A stretch of 64,000 nt of DNA from the NCBI RefSeq assembly GCF_001422405.1, contig NZ_LMMV01000001.1:621275-685274 (forward strand), written 5' to 3'. The notes under the pieces are model-generated. The model was not told the DNA's origin. It did not search any database and was given only the letters and a program-made list of their open reading frames with translations. This DNA comes from Pseudorhodoferax sp. Leaf267 (GTDB lineage Bacteria > Pseudomonadota > Gammaproteobacteria > Burkholderiales > Burkholderiaceae_C). Shown here piece by piece: positions 9,244 through 17,855 of the stretch. How positions within the stretch are numbered: position 1 is the first letter of the stretch; each line of letters begins with the position of its first letter. The translations under genes were made by a program, and so were the position numbers.

Positions 9244-9939
9244 TCATGCAGGCACGGGCGCAGGCTTCGGCAGGGCGTTGGCGTTGGCATAGGCGCGCCA
9301 TGCGTCCGCGGGCGCGACGGGTTCGGCCGGGGGGCCGCCCAGCACCTCGACGGCGGCCTGCAGCCAGGGCGGCTGCTCGCGCGTGCAGACCGTGATGGGG
9401 CGCGGCAGGGGCGAGCGCTGCGCGGCCAGCCGCGCGAAGTGCGAGGCGTATTCCGGGGGCCGCGCGTCGGTGGCCAGCTCGGCGATGGCGAACGGGTCGG
9501 GCGGCGCGGGCTGCAGCCTGTCCACCAGCGGGATGTGCGGCGTGGACGCGGCGCAGCTGCCCGCCATGCCCGGGCCGTCGAGCAAGATGGCGCCCAGCAC
9601 GCGGTCGGGCCGCCCGCCGGCGATCAGCAGCGCGATGTAGGCACCCAGCCCGCGGCCGCAGACCGTGGCCGGGCCGATGTGGGCCAGCGCGATGTCCACG
9701 TCGCCCATCAGCACCTCGCAGCTGTAGCCGCCGCCGGCGGGGATGGTGGACTGGCCGTGGCCCGTGAAGTCCAGCGCGTGCACGGCGCCGGGCCACTGCG
9801 CGTAGCTGAAGGCCGGGTGCGCGGCATGCGACTCGCCCAGGCCGTGCAGCAGCAGCAGCGGGTGGGCGTCGGGCTCGCGTGCGCTCTGCAGGCGGTGCAG
9901 GGCCAGGCGGATGCGGCCGTGGGGCAGGAATTCGGTCAT
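9244..9939 (-). CDS. Alpha/beta hydrolase-fold protein lacking the nucleophile serine
   Basis: A 231-residue alpha/beta hydrolase-fold protein. It keeps the oxyanion-hole loop LLHGLGES and the strand motif DFTGHGQS. At the nucleophile elbow, however, it reads GRGLG where the family has G-x-S-x-G: the serine codon is GGG (glycine). No histidine is found in the last 60 residues, where the catalytic His should sit. It is therefore probably not a classical hydrolase; a structural or binding partner role, or a decayed copy, is possible. Its start overlaps the stop of the upstream hydrolase as ATGA (9936-9939), implying coupled translation and perhaps a heteromer. Confidence 0.8.
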   Translation of the reverse strand: MTEFLPHGRIRLALHRLQSAREPDAHPLLLLHGLGESHAAHPAFSYAQWPGAVHALDFTGHGQSTIPAGGGYSCEVLMGDVDIALAHIGPATVCGRGLGAYIALLIAGGRPDRVLGAILLDGPGMAGSCAASTPHIPLVDRLQPAPPDPFAIAELATDARPPEYASHFARLAAQRSPLPRPITVCTREQPPWLQAAVEVLGGPPAEPVAPADAWRAYANANALPKPAPVPA

Positions 9940-10910
9940 GTGCGCAGGAAGTCGATGACGAGGTCGGCGGTTTCGCGCGGGCGCTCGATGTGGATGAAGT
10001 GGCCGGTGTCGGCCATGGCCAGGCCGCGTGCGGACGTGGGCAAGTAGGGCGCCAGGTCGTCGTAAGTGCAGTCCCAGCCCATGGGCTCGTCGATGGTGCT
10101 GAACAGCGCCAGCAGCGGCACCGGGAAGCCCGGCAGCCGGTCGGTCATCCAGCGCGAGCGCATGGCGCCGAAGCCGCCGGGGCGGATGGCCGGGTCCAGT
10201 TTCCAGCGCCAGCCTGCGGCGTCGTGCTGCGCTCCCTGCGTGACGAGGTAGCACAGCCACTCGTGGCTGAGCCGCGGGTTCAGCCGCGCGCGGCGGCCGG
10301 CGATGTCCTGCAGCGGCGACGACTTGCGCTGGCTCGTGGCGGGCGTGTGCCGGTGGTTCAGCCAGTTGCTGATGATCTCGGGCGACATGTAGCGCTTCTC
10401 GTGCATGGCCGTGTCCGGGTGCGGGCTGCGGAACGGCATGCCGTCGATGCAGGCAAAGCGCGTGAAGCGGTGCGGCAGCGCCTCCATGGCATGGATCAGC
10501 AGCGAGCCGCCCTTGCTGTGCCCGATGGCCGGCATGGGCTGGCGCGTGACCGAGTCGGCCACGGCCAGCAGGTCGCGCTCGTCCGCCACCCAGCCATACA
10601 GCGCCGCGTGTTCCGAGTCGCCATGGCCGCGCTGGTCGTAGGAGACGACGCGAAAGCCCGCGTCGGCGATCAGCGGCGCGAACACGTCGAACGTGCGCGC
10701 GAAGTCCAGCGCGCCGTGCACCAGCAGCACCGGTGGGGCGTCGATGTCGCCCCATTCGTAGGTGGCCAGGCTGATGCCGTTGGCTTCGATGCGGCGTTGG
10801 CGGTCGGGCGCGCGGGCGCCGGGGTAGTGGAAGAAGGGGGCGTCTTCGGGGCTGTACCCAGCGGGCATTGGCGGCGCGGTCGCTGCAGCAGGGGAGGCAG
10901 AAAGGTGCAT
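9936..10910 (-). CDS. Alpha/beta hydrolase
   Basis: A 324-residue alpha/beta hydrolase. It has the oxyanion loop LLVHGALDFARTF, the YDQRGHGDS motif, the nucleophile elbow GHSKGG and a C-terminal DTGHFIHIERP histidine segment, so the triad looks complete. Substrate unknown; related proteins hydrolyse esters, epoxides or C-C bonds. The product starts with a short Ala/Pro-rich tail and no convincing signal peptide, suggesting a cytoplasmic enzyme. It is the first gene of the hydrolase-hydrolase-MFS string and overlaps the next gene by four bases. No confident promoter was recognised upstream. Confidence 0.87.
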   Translation of the reverse strand: MHLSASPAAATAPPMPAGYSPEDAPFFHYPGARAPDRQRRIEANGISLATYEWGDIDAPPVLLVHGALDFARTFDVFAPLIADAGFRVVSYDQRGHGDSEHAALYGWVADERDLLAVADSVTRQPMPAIGHSKGGSLLIHAMEALPHRFTRFACIDGMPFRSPHPDTAMHEKRYMSPEIISNWLNHRHTPATSQRKSSPLQDIAGRRARLNPRLSHEWLCYLVTQGAQHDAAGWRWKLDPAIRPGGFGAMRSRWMTDRLPGFPVPLLALFSTIDEPMGWDCTYDDLAPYLPTSARGLAMADTGHFIHIERPRETADLVIDFLRT

Positions 10911-11251
10911 ATCTGGGTTGTCGGTATGGATGGTTCTGACTGGAGAGCCGCTTTGGCGGCGCCATCGATTGCTTCTGGATGGGCTCGCAAGACGTTAGTT
11001 CACTGGAAGGGTACGATTATTGGTGTTCATGGTATGGTAATTCTAGCGGTGGCACAACTGGCCTGCTGACCACTGCGTGACAGGCTGCGCACAGGGACGT
11101 CGCGTGTGCGGAGCGCACGGTCACGAGGGTGCGTGCACTGACACGCAGGCAACGATCGTGGTGCGCGGTATGGCCGGCCCAGGCTGCGGGTCGGCGGCTG
11201 TACGGCTTGAGGCTGTGCCTGGCGGATCGATGGGTTCGCCGGTGCGCGGCG
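10911..11251. other. Non-coding gap, no gene seen
   Basis: About 340 bases between the hydrolase start and the exonuclease stop. The part nearest the hydrolase (about 10960-11060) is clearly less GC-rich than the rest of the window. It should hold the promoter of the hydrolase operon on the minus strand, but no pair of -35 and -10 boxes stands out. No ORF with coding character, tRNA or repeat was recognised. Confidence 0.5.
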
Positions 11252-11962
11252 TCAGGGCGTCGGTCGCGTGGCGGACGGACGCTCGGTGTTCGTGGCGATG
11301 GGGGTCAGCCGCTCACCATCATGCGCGGTCAACCACGCCGCGCGCAGGGCCCGTGCGTCGGCAAGCGCGTGGTGCTGCAGCAGCCCGGCAGCGGCGCTGT
11401 CGGAAAACGAAGCCGTCGCAGCCGTCCGGGCCGCGTCCGAGTTGGACTGCCCGCCGATGTTGCTTTCCGTCGTACGGGCCCAGTGTTCCGCCCATCTGCC
11501 CGATGCGACCAGTGCTTCGACCAGGAAATGGCGATCGAGTTTGTGGTCGTACAAGACCTCGACGGGCGCGGGGAGCGACAGCAGGAAGTCGGAGATGCGG
11601 CCCGTCATCTCCCTATGCCCCTGCGCGCCAGCGCCCGGCACGCGCCCGAACAAGGTCAGGACGGTATCGCGCACGAAATCCTGGCGCACGTCCATGCGGG
11701 AATGGTCGGCACGCTCGACGTAGAACTCGGTCCCTGATGCCGTCACCATCCCGATCGACAGCAACTGGCCCCCGCGAAACTCCGTGAATTCCGTATCGAA
11801 GAAAACCTTGGTCAGCGCAACGGTCTCGCCCGCTTCCAGCTGCGCCCTGAACCTGGCCACGGAGCCAAGCAGGTCCTGGCGGTCGCGGGGGTCCACCGTG
11901 GAAACCGCAGGGCTTGGTGGGATGGTGGGCACGCTGGAAAAGAAGGAGGACCAAATGCGCAT
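11252..11962 (-). CDS. DEDD-family 3'-5' exonuclease-like protein
   Basis: A 236-residue protein with a ribonuclease H-like exonuclease core. The first acidic motif is FFDTEFTEFRGGQLLSIGM (DTE at about residues 54-56), and the C-terminal motif HHALADARALRAAW carries the His and Asp expected of the DEDDh group. The opening resembles 3'-5' exoribonucleases of the Rv2179c-like family, so action on RNA or nucleotides is likely. The ATG at 11962 is the most plausible start but has no good Shine-Dalgarno, and about 50 residues precede the domain, so the true start could be further in. It follows the glycerophosphodiesterase by 128 bases on the same strand. Confidence 0.7.
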   Translation of the reverse strand: MRIWSSFFSSVPTIPPSPAVSTVDPRDRQDLLGSVARFRAQLEAGETVALTKVFFDTEFTEFRGGQLLSIGMVTASGTEFYVERADHSRMDVRQDFVRDTVLTLFGRVPGAGAQGHREMTGRISDFLLSLPAPVEVLYDHKLDRHFLVEALVASGRWAEHWARTTESNIGGQSNSDAARTAATASFSDSAAAGLLQHHALADARALRAAWLTAHDGERLTPIATNTERPSATRPTP

Positions 11963-12090
11963 GTGAAGGCTGCAGACGTGACGGGTGCGCAAGGGTACGA
12001 CAGGTCGCGCATCGCCTGGTGGCCGCTGAGAAGGTGGTCGCTTTCGATGTCGGCCGTCCCGGTCGGCACGCGGCTCAGGGGCCAGTGGTG

Positions 12091-13062
12091 TTACCGCGGC
12101 GCTGCAGCTTGCGCCCGCGCCCTCAGCGCCACATCCGGATAGTTCGCGAACACGCCATCCATCCCCCAATTCAGATGCTTGCGCACTTCCGGCTCGCCTT
12201 GCGCCGGACGGCCCTCGGCAAACGTGTAGCCATGCACCGTGAGCCCGGCGGCATGCGCCATCTCGATGAAGCTGCGCGACATGCCCTCGCCGCGGATGCT
12301 CACGCCCACACCCTGGGCGTAGCCGGCGATGCGCTGCAGGTCCATCGCCAGCAGGCGGTTGGCCGAGCCGTTCAGCAGCACGAGCTTGAAGTTCAACCCC
12401 ATGGCGGCCTGGCGGCGCTGCAGGCTGCGGATGGTGTCGGCGTCGAAGGACTGGATGAACACCTTGTCGGTGCCCACGTAGCCGCTGGCCGACAGCACGG
12501 TCAGGATCTGCGTGGCCAGGCGGGGGCCGGGCTGCTTGGCCTCGGGGTACAGGCCGATGGCGCGCGAGCCGTTGGCTTCCAGCCGGCGCACGAGCGCGAT
12601 GATTTCTTCCAGCGTGGGCACGCGCAGCGGGTGGGGCGTGCTGGGCGTGAAGCCGGGGTAGCTGGTCTGCGCCGTGCCCTGCGGGCGCATGCTCAGCGAG
12701 CGGATTTCTTCGAGCGAGAAGTCGGACACCAGGTAGCCGCCGTTGCGCGCAGCGAACTTGGCGGCGACGTCGGTGGTGCGCTCCAGCGAGAGGTCGTGCA
12801 TGGCGACGAGCTGGCCGTCGCGCGTGAGCTGCAGATCGGGCTCGACGTAGTCGGCGCCCATGCGCACGGCCAGCTCGTAGCCGGCCAACGTGTGCTCGGG
12901 CAGGTAGCCCGAGGCGCCGCGGTGCGCGATGACCAGTGGGGGCTTGCCATCCAGCGTGGGCAGGCGATCGGCCGCGGCCGACGCGAGGGAACCGAGGGCC
13001 AGTGCCGACGCGAGGGCGGCCTGTCGGATGCGGGGGAGCGAGATCGAAGGCATGGCTACCAC
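12091..13062 (-). CDS. glpQ: Glycerophosphodiester phosphodiesterase, exported
   Basis: A 323-residue GDPD, which hydrolyses glycerophosphodiesters to glycerol 3-phosphate and an alcohol in the periplasm. A signal peptide (hydrophobic run through ALASALALGSLASAAA) precedes the TIM-barrel. The substrate motif VIAHRGASGYLPEHT and the metal acids in VEPDLQLTRDGQLVAMHD are intact. ATG at 13062 or 13053 may be the start. It begins 18 bases after the stop of the AtzH-like gene, so it may be the last gene of the catabolic operon. It is clearly a paralogue of the gene at 24572-25636 but lacks that copy's PEP-CTERM tail. The symbol is by family only. Confidence 0.88.
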   Translation of the reverse strand: MVAMPSISLPRIRQAALASALALGSLASAAADRLPTLDGKPPLVIAHRGASGYLPEHTLAGYELAVRMGADYVEPDLQLTRDGQLVAMHDLSLERTTDVAAKFAARNGGYLVSDFSLEEIRSLSMRPQGTAQTSYPGFTPSTPHPLRVPTLEEIIALVRRLEANGSRAIGLYPEAKQPGPRLATQILTVLSASGYVGTDKVFIQSFDADTIRSLQRRQAAMGLNFKLVLLNGSANRLLAMDLQRIAGYAQGVGVSIRGEGMSRSFIEMAHAAGLTVHGYTFAEGRPAQGEPEVRKHLNWGMDGVFANYPDVALRARAQAAAPR

Positions 13063-13080
13063 TGTAGCCGGCCCGGCGGC

Positions 13081-13470
13081 TCAGCTCATCAGGCTCACGT
13101 GGGCGGCCACGACGCGCCAGCCCTCGGCCAGGCGCACCCAGGTCTGGCTCTGGCGGCCGATGCGTTCGCTGCCGGTGCGGCGGAACTCGATGTTGGCCAC
13201 GGCCAGGTCGCGCCCATAGCTGGTGAGCACGCGGGCCGTGACCTCGCGCTCCAGGTTCACGGCCGGGCGGCCCTGGCGGAAGGCCTGGATCGCGGCAAAG
13301 CCGTACAGATTCTCGCCCGCGCCGTAGCGCAACGTGTGCGGCGAGTCGAAGAACAGCTTGTCGAGCGTGGCGACATCGTTGGTCACGAGGGCCTGCTCGT
13401 AGGCGTCGAACTGGGCCTGGACTTCGGCCAGCACGTCGGGCAGGTTGATCTGGTCGGCTTGGATGGTCAT
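13081..13470 (-). CDS. AtzH/HpxZ-like protein (DUF3225, SnoaL-like fold)
   Basis: A 129-residue cystatin/SnoaL-type fold protein of the DUF3225 family. Family features visible are [39 protein letters not shown] and the closing [12 protein letters not shown]. Known members are AtzH of the cyanuric acid pathway, reported as a 1,3-dicarboxyurea decarboxylase, and HpxZ of oxalurate catabolism. Both sit beside amidase-signature hydrolases and act on carboxylated ureas. Here it is in one operon with an AtzD/barbiturase-like enzyme and an amidase, which supports a role with a ureido or carboxy-urea intermediate. It begins four bases before the permease stop. The exact reaction is inferred. Confidence 0.85.
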   Translation of the reverse strand: MTIQADQINLPDVLAEVQAQFDAYEQALVTNDVATLDKLFFDSPHTLRYGAGENLYGFAAIQAFRQGRPAVNLEREVTARVLTSYGRDLAVANIEFRRTGSERIGRQSQTWVRLAEGWRVVAAHVSLMS

Positions 13471-13474
13471 GGTG

Positions 13475-14239
13475 TTACTTTCCGCCCCAGTGGACGAAGC
13501 GGCGCTCGGCCAGCAAAAAAACGAGATTCATCACGTAGCCGAGCAGGCCGGCCGCGAAGATCGAAGCGTACATGTCGGGCATGTCGAAGATGGTCTGCGC
13601 GTTCATGATGCGCTGGCCCAGGCCGTCGGTGGAGCCGATGAACATCTCGGCCACGATCACGATGACCAGCGCGATGGACACGCCCGAGCGCATGCCCACG
13701 AAGACTTGCGGCATGGATTCGAGCAGCGTCACGTCGGTCAGCACGCGCCAGCTCGGCGCGCCCATGACCTTTGCCGCCAGCTGGCGCTGCTTGCGCGCGC
13801 TCATCACGCCATAGGCCACGTTGAAGAGGATGGCCAGCGCCGCGCCGAAGGCGGCCACGGCGATCTTGGTCTGCTCGCCCACGCCGAAGAGCACCAGGAA
13901 CAGCGGGAACATGGCCGAGGCCGGCGTGGAGCGGAAGAAGTCGATCGCGAACTCGATGCCGGCGTAGATCTTCTCGTTGCTGCCCAGCAGCACGCCCAGC
14001 GGCACGGCGATCGCGGTGGCGATGCCGAACGACAGCACGGTGCGCACGATGGTCTTCTCGAAGTCGGCCCACAGCGTGCCCTGGAACAGGCCGTTCCAGA
14101 ACGCCTGCAGCGTCTCCAGCGGCGAGGGCAGCAACACCGGGTCGACGGCCTTGGTCGTGTGCGCGAAGGCCCACAGGCCGATGAGCGCGGCAATGCCCCA
14201 CAGCGGGCGCAGCTTGCCCAGTACATCGTTGAACGTCAT
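13475..14239 (-). CDS. ABC transporter permease, SsuC/TauC type
   Basis: A 254-residue inner-membrane permease with about six hydrophobic helices and the BPD-transport signature region near [23 protein letters not shown] (EAA loop, read with the flanking residues). Permeases of this type import nitrate, taurine, sulfonates, pyrimidine precursors and riboflavin. ATG at 14239 overlaps the ATPase stop as ATGA (14236-14239). With the ATPase and binding protein upstream it completes an importer inside the catabolic operon. The substrate is probably the N-heterocycle that the operon degrades (inferred). Confidence 0.9.
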   Translation of the reverse strand: MTFNDVLGKLRPLWGIAALIGLWAFAHTTKAVDPVLLPSPLETLQAFWNGLFQGTLWADFEKTIVRTVLSFGIATAIAVPLGVLLGSNEKIYAGIEFAIDFFRSTPASAMFPLFLVLFGVGEQTKIAVAAFGAALAILFNVAYGVMSARKQRQLAAKVMGAPSWRVLTDVTLLESMPQVFVGMRSGVSIALVIVIVAEMFIGSTDGLGQRIMNAQTIFDMPDMYASIFAAGLLGYVMNLVFLLAERRFVHWGGK

Positions 14240-15066
14240 TTGCGCACCTCGCGTTGGAAGATCGCCAGCGCCTCGGACTTCACCTCGATGAAGCGCGGCG
14301 TGACGGTGGTGTCGGCCGTGCGCGGGCGCGGCGCGTCGAACAGCAGGTTGTCGGCCACTTGCGTGGGCCGCTTGGTCAGCAGCAGCACGTGGTCGGCCAG
14401 CAGCACGGCCTCGTCCAGGTCGTGCGAGACCAGCATGGTGGTGACCTTGCGCTCGACCAGCACCTTCTGCAGCCGCTCGCGCAGGAACATCACCATCTCG
14501 TAGTCCAGCGCCGAGAAGGGCTCGTCGAGAAACAGCACCTCCGGGTCCACCACCAGCGCCCGCATGATGGAGACCATCTGCTGCTGGCCGCCCGACATCT
14601 GGTAGGGGTAGCGGTTGAGGTCCAGCTTCACGTCGAAGGCCTGCATGAGCCGGTCGAGCCGCTCGGCCTGCTCGCCCTTGGAGAGCTTGAGGTACTGCAG
14701 CGGGTAGCGGATGTTGTCGATGGCGCGCATCCACGGGAACACGGCCTCGCGGTAGTTCTGGAACACGTAGCCGATGCGCGTCTCGCGGGCTTCCTTGCCC
14801 TCGAACAGGATCTGCCCGCCGTCGTAAGGCAGGATGCCCGCGATCATGTTGATCAGCGTGCTCTTGCCGCAGCCGTTGGGGCCGAACACCGAGGTGATCC
14901 TGCCGTGCGGGATGTCCAGGTCGAAGTTCTCGTAGACGGCCGCGCCCGCGAAGCGCTTGGTCAGCCCGCGGATCGTGATGTGCGTGCCGGCCGGGAACCA
15001 GCGGCCGCCGGCGGCGGCGGGCGCGGGCGTGGCGGCCATGGGGGTGTTGGAGGGCATCGCGCGCAT
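14236..15066 (-). CDS. ABC transporter ATPase, SsuB/TauB type
   Basis: A 276-residue ATPase powering the importer. It has Walker A GPNGCGKST, Q-loop VFQNYREAVFPW, signature MSGGQQQMVSIMRALV, Walker B VLFLDEPFSALD and the H-loop in VSHDLDEAVLLAD. The signature is SGGQQQ rather than SGGQRQ, and the third Q is a minor oddity. ATG at 15066 shares one base with the stop of the binding-protein gene (TGATG). A second ATG at 15057 is possible. It ends in an ATGA overlap with the permease. It acts at the cytoplasmic face of the inner membrane. Confidence 0.9.
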   Translation of the reverse strand: MRAMPSNTPMAATPAPAAAGGRWFPAGTHITIRGLTKRFAGAAVYENFDLDIPHGRITSVFGPNGCGKSTLINMIAGILPYDGGQILFEGKEARETRIGYVFQNYREAVFPWMRAIDNIRYPLQYLKLSKGEQAERLDRLMQAFDVKLDLNRYPYQMSGGQQQMVSIMRALVVDPEVLFLDEPFSALDYEMVMFLRERLQKVLVERKVTTMLVSHDLDEAVLLADHVLLLTKRPTQVADNLLFDAPRPRTADTTVTPRFIEVKSEALAIFQREVRK

Positions 15067-16049
15067 CACAAGGCCTTGACCAGGGCCTTGCCGTCGACCT
15101 TGTCCTTGACCACGCCGAGCTGCTGGCCGATGTCCAGGAATTTCTGGAAGTCGTCGGTGTCGGCCGGCTTCATGTCGGCGGCCATCACGATGCGCGGCAA
15201 CGGCACGGAGGCGGCCAGCTCGGGCGGCACCTTCATGCCGGCGATGAGATAGCCGCGCGTGCTGCTGTCGCTCTGCGCGGCCTGCACGCCGCGCGCCCAC
15301 ACGGCGGCGAAGCGCTTGGCCACGTCGGGCCTGTCGGCGATGAACTTGTCCGACAGCACGGCGCCGGCGGCGAAGGCCGAGGCGTCCTTGCGGCCCAGCA
15401 GGTGGGTGGCGATGACGCCGGCCTCGACGCGGCGGCCGATCTTCTGCGCTACCATCACCGTGGCGGCCGGCTCCAGCGTGTAGCCGCCGTCGAAGTTGCC
15501 GGACTGCAGCGCACCCAGGTGCACGCCGATCTGCTGTTCCTGGATCGTGAAGTCCTTGCCCTCGGTGAGGCCCACCTTCTTGAGCACCGCGCGCGCCGCG
15601 CCGATGTTGGCCGGGCCGGGGGCCGAGAACAGCTTGAACCCGTTCTTGAAGTCGGCGAGGGTCTTGGCGGGGCTGCCGGCCTTGACGACGAACTGCTCGA
15701 TCACGTACTGGCTGTTCTGCCCGTTCAGCGAGATGTACTTGAGCGTGCCGGGTCGGCGCGATTCCATGTTGGCGCCTTCCAGCGTGACGAGGTTGGCCGC
15801 GCCGTCGATGCCATTGGAGATCAGCGCCTGCACGGTCAGCGGGTGGCTGGTCATGGGGATCTCTTCGACCTCCAGGTTCGCGTCCTTGAACCAGCCGCGG
15901 TTTTGCGCGATGTAGAAGGGCAGCGCGGCACTGGAGGGGAACACGCCAAACTTGATCTTGTCGGCCGCGTGGGCGGCCAGCGGCAACGCAAGCGTGGAGG
16001 CGGCCAGGGCCAGGGCGGCGGTGCGGCGCAGGAAGTCAGAGCGTTGCAT
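15066..16049 (-). CDS. ABC transporter substrate-binding protein (SsuA/NMT1-like)
   Basis: A 327-residue periplasmic binding protein. The leader MQRSDFLRRTAALALAAS has a paired-arginine n-region and is followed by an AHA cleavage site, so Sec or Tat export is possible. The mature part begins DKIKFGVFPSSAALPFYIAQ, typical of SsuA/TauA/NMT1 folds. Such proteins bind nitrate, sulfonates, thiamine precursors and, in some cyanurate and pyrimidine clusters, N-heterocycles. It overlaps the VOC gene stop by 14 bases and the ATPase start by one. The ligand is not readable from sequence. Confidence 0.9.
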   Translation of the reverse strand: MQRSDFLRRTAALALAASTLALPLAAHAADKIKFGVFPSSAALPFYIAQNRGWFKDANLEVEEIPMTSHPLTVQALISNGIDGAANLVTLEGANMESRRPGTLKYISLNGQNSQYVIEQFVVKAGSPAKTLADFKNGFKLFSAPGPANIGAARAVLKKVGLTEGKDFTIQEQQIGVHLGALQSGNFDGGYTLEPAATVMVAQKIGRRVEAGVIATHLLGRKDASAFAAGAVLSDKFIADRPDVAKRFAAVWARGVQAAQSDSSTRGYLIAGMKVPPELAASVPLPRIVMAADMKPADTDDFQKFLDIGQQLGVVKDKVDGKALVKAL

Positions 16050-16557
16050 GCGGGGGTTCTCCGGAGAAGGTGGGGTAATGGTCGAAGTCGAAAAACGAGT
16101 GGCCGGCGCGGTAGACGCGGCCGGGCGACATGTCGGGCGGGGCGCCGGGCTCCACGGCGCCCTCGAAGGTCAGCTCCAGCTGCACGCCGCTGGGGTCGTA
16201 GACGAACAGCTGCCACAGCGTGGTGCCGGGCACGAGGAACTCGCGCCAATCCAGGCCTGCGTCGCGAAAGCGCCGCACGTAGGCGTGGTAGCCGCTGCAG
16301 GCCAGAGAGACGTGGTCGATGGCGGCCGTGCCCTGGGGCACGGTGGCCGAGCCTGCCAGCGCGGGGCCGCCGGCATAGACATGGATGATGGCCTGGCCGC
16401 CCGGTTGGCCACAGGCCAGCCAGGCGCCGGGGTAGCCGAAGTCGGGGCGCGGCACCTCGCGCAGGCCGATCACGCCGGTCCAGAAGGCGCGCGTGCGGGC
16501 CAGGTCGGCGGTCTTGATGGCCAGGTGGAAGAGGCCGTGGGTGAGGGCTTGGGTCAT
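16036..16557 (-). CDS. VOC-family (glyoxalase/dioxygenase fold) protein
   Basis: A 173-residue protein with two beta-alpha-beta-beta-beta modules. Likely metal ligands are the His in GLFHLAIKT near the start, the His in AIDHVSLACSGYH, and the Glu in VQLELTFEG. This is the pattern of metal-dependent VOC enzymes (glyoxalases, extradiol dioxygenases, some ring isomerases). It lies between the flavin monooxygenase and the binding protein with overlaps on both sides (ATGA upstream, 14 bases downstream), so it belongs to the pathway. Its reaction is unknown; isomerisation or cleavage of a hydroxylated intermediate would fit (inference). Confidence 0.85.
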   Translation of the reverse strand: MTQALTHGLFHLAIKTADLARTRAFWTGVIGLREVPRPDFGYPGAWLACGQPGGQAIIHVYAGGPALAGSATVPQGTAAIDHVSLACSGYHAYVRRFRDAGLDWREFLVPGTTLWQLFVYDPSGVQLELTFEGAVEPGAPPDMSPGRVYRAGHSFFDFDHYPTFSGEPPHATL

Positions 16558-17855
16558 GGGAAGTTGCGGCCGTGCGGGCCCTCACCCCAGCCCTCTTCCA
16601 GGGGGAGAGGGAGTGAAGAGGCGCGCGTGGGATTTGCTCCCTCGCCCCTCTGGGGAGAGGGTTGGGGTGAGGGGAGCGGCACATCGCGGAACAGCGTCGC
16701 CAGATCCGCCAGAAACGGCGCCTCGGTCTTCCACCGCGTCCCCGCCACCGGGTCGGCGCCGGCCAGCATGGTGTCGGTGGCCTGCACGGACAGTGCCATC
16801 ACGAAGCGGATGCGCTCGCGGCGCGCGGCGTCGATGGCTTGCAGCCAGCCGCGTGCGGCCAGCCGGCCCGCAGCGACTTCCGCCTCGATCAAGAGCGCCG
16901 CCGCGCACGCGTCCTCCATCGCCTGCGTCGCGCCCTGGCCCAGCGTGGGGGCCATGCCGTGGGCGCTGTCGCCCAGGTACAGCACGTCGGCCTGCGGCTC
17001 GGCGAACAGCACGTCGGACTCCTGCATGCGCGCCCAATGCGCCTCGGCCAGGTTGGCGCACAGCGCATCGAGCAGCCACGCCATCTGCGCGCTGGGCTGG
17101 CCGCTGGCGGGCGTGTAGGTGGCGCGCATGCTGGCCTCGGTCTTCCACTCGTCCTTCAATGGCGCACCGGGCTCCACGGGGTAGGTCGCGGCGATGTAGA
17201 CCTGGCCGGGTGGCACGCGGAAGGCCAGCAGCCGGTGCGCGCCGTTGAACCACTGGCCGTAGTCGTCGATGAGGCCGGCGCTGGTGTCGGGCACCAGCGT
17301 GCGCAGGATGGCCACGCCGATGTGGCGTGGCTCGGGCAGCCCAGAGAACGCGGCGCGCGTGGCGGAGTAGCGGCCGTCGGCGCCGATCAAGAGGTCGATG
17401 CCGTCCAGCGTGATGGTCTGGCCGTCCTGTGTGTAGCGCACGCAGGTCTTGCCGGCCTGGGTGCAGGGGCCGATGTGCTCGACCTGGCAGCCGTAGCGGA
17501 TGGCAGTGCCCGCGCCTTCGCGCAGCACGCGGTACAGCTCCGACCAGCGGATGCGGATGCCCGGGTTGTCGGCCACCTGCGTGAGCGGCAGGTCCATCAG
17601 CACCGTGCCGTCGGCCATCGCCACATGCCAGTGCTTCCAGGGCAGGCTGGCGGCTTCGACGCTGGCGGCAAGCGCCGGGTCGCAGCGGCGCAGCGCCTTG
17701 ATGGCGTTGGGGCCGACGTTCAGGCCCGTGCCCGATTCCGAATGGTCTTCGGGGCCGACGCGTTCCAGGCAATGGACGTTCAGGCCGGGCAGGCGGGACA
17801 GGCGGCGCGCCAGGATGGCGCCGGCCACGCCGGCGCCGATGATCACGATCTTCAT
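16554..17855 (-). CDS. FAD-dependent monooxygenase (class A), HpxO/salicylate-hydroxylase-like
   Basis: A 433-residue flavoprotein hydroxylase. It has GAGVAG at residues 7-12 for FAD/ADP binding, a DG motif in IGADGRYSATR and a GD motif in LGDSAHGMAPTLGQGATQAMEDA (split by family-typical residues). Related enzymes hydroxylate aromatic or N-heterocyclic rings (HpxO acts on urate). The start overlaps the amidase stop as ATGA. Residues about 395-426 are encoded by an inverted GC-rich repeat (16579-16673) giving a low-complexity tail rich in Pro, Gly and Glu; the catalytic core is complete before it. A ring-hydroxylating step before ring opening is inferred. Confidence 0.88.
   Translation of the reverse strand: MKIVIIGAGVAGAILARRLSRLPGLNVHCLERVGPEDHSESGTGLNVGPNAIKALRRCDPALAASVEAASLPWKHWHVAMADGTVLMDLPLTQVADNPGIRIRWSELYRVLREGAGTAIRYGCQVEHIGPCTQAGKTCVRYTQDGQTITLDGIDLLIGADGRYSATRAAFSGLPEPRHIGVAILRTLVPDTSAGLIDDYGQWFNGAHRLLAFRVPPGQVYIAATYPVEPGAPLKDEWKTEASMRATYTPASGQPSAQMAWLLDALCANLAEAHWARMQESDVLFAEPQADVLYLGDSAHGMAPTLGQGATQAMEDACAAALLIEAEVAAGRLAARGWLQAIDAARRERIRFVMALSVQATDTMLAGADPVAGTRWKTEAPFLADLATLFRDVPLPSPQPSPQRGEGANPTRASSLPLPLEEGWGEGPHGRNFP
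16579..16673. repeat. Inverted GC-rich dispersed repeat inside the monooxygenase 3' end
   Basis: Two arms, at about 16579-16613 and 16637-16673, are near-perfect inverted copies. Each has the form CCCTCACCCCA, CCCTC, CC, GGGAGAGGG when read inward. Elements of this type recur between genes in many Burkholderiales and other Proteobacteria. Here the element lies within a coding sequence and keeps the frame open to an ATGA junction with the next gene. It can form a strong RNA hairpin between the two cistrons and may lower expression of downstream genes. Confidence 0.75.

Noticed and set aside
11077-11787. Two overlapping plus-strand frames (236 and 202 codons) over the exonuclease and the gap before it
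   Set aside because: Both are Arg-rich and repeat-like; the opposing exonuclease has DEDD motifs in its own frame.
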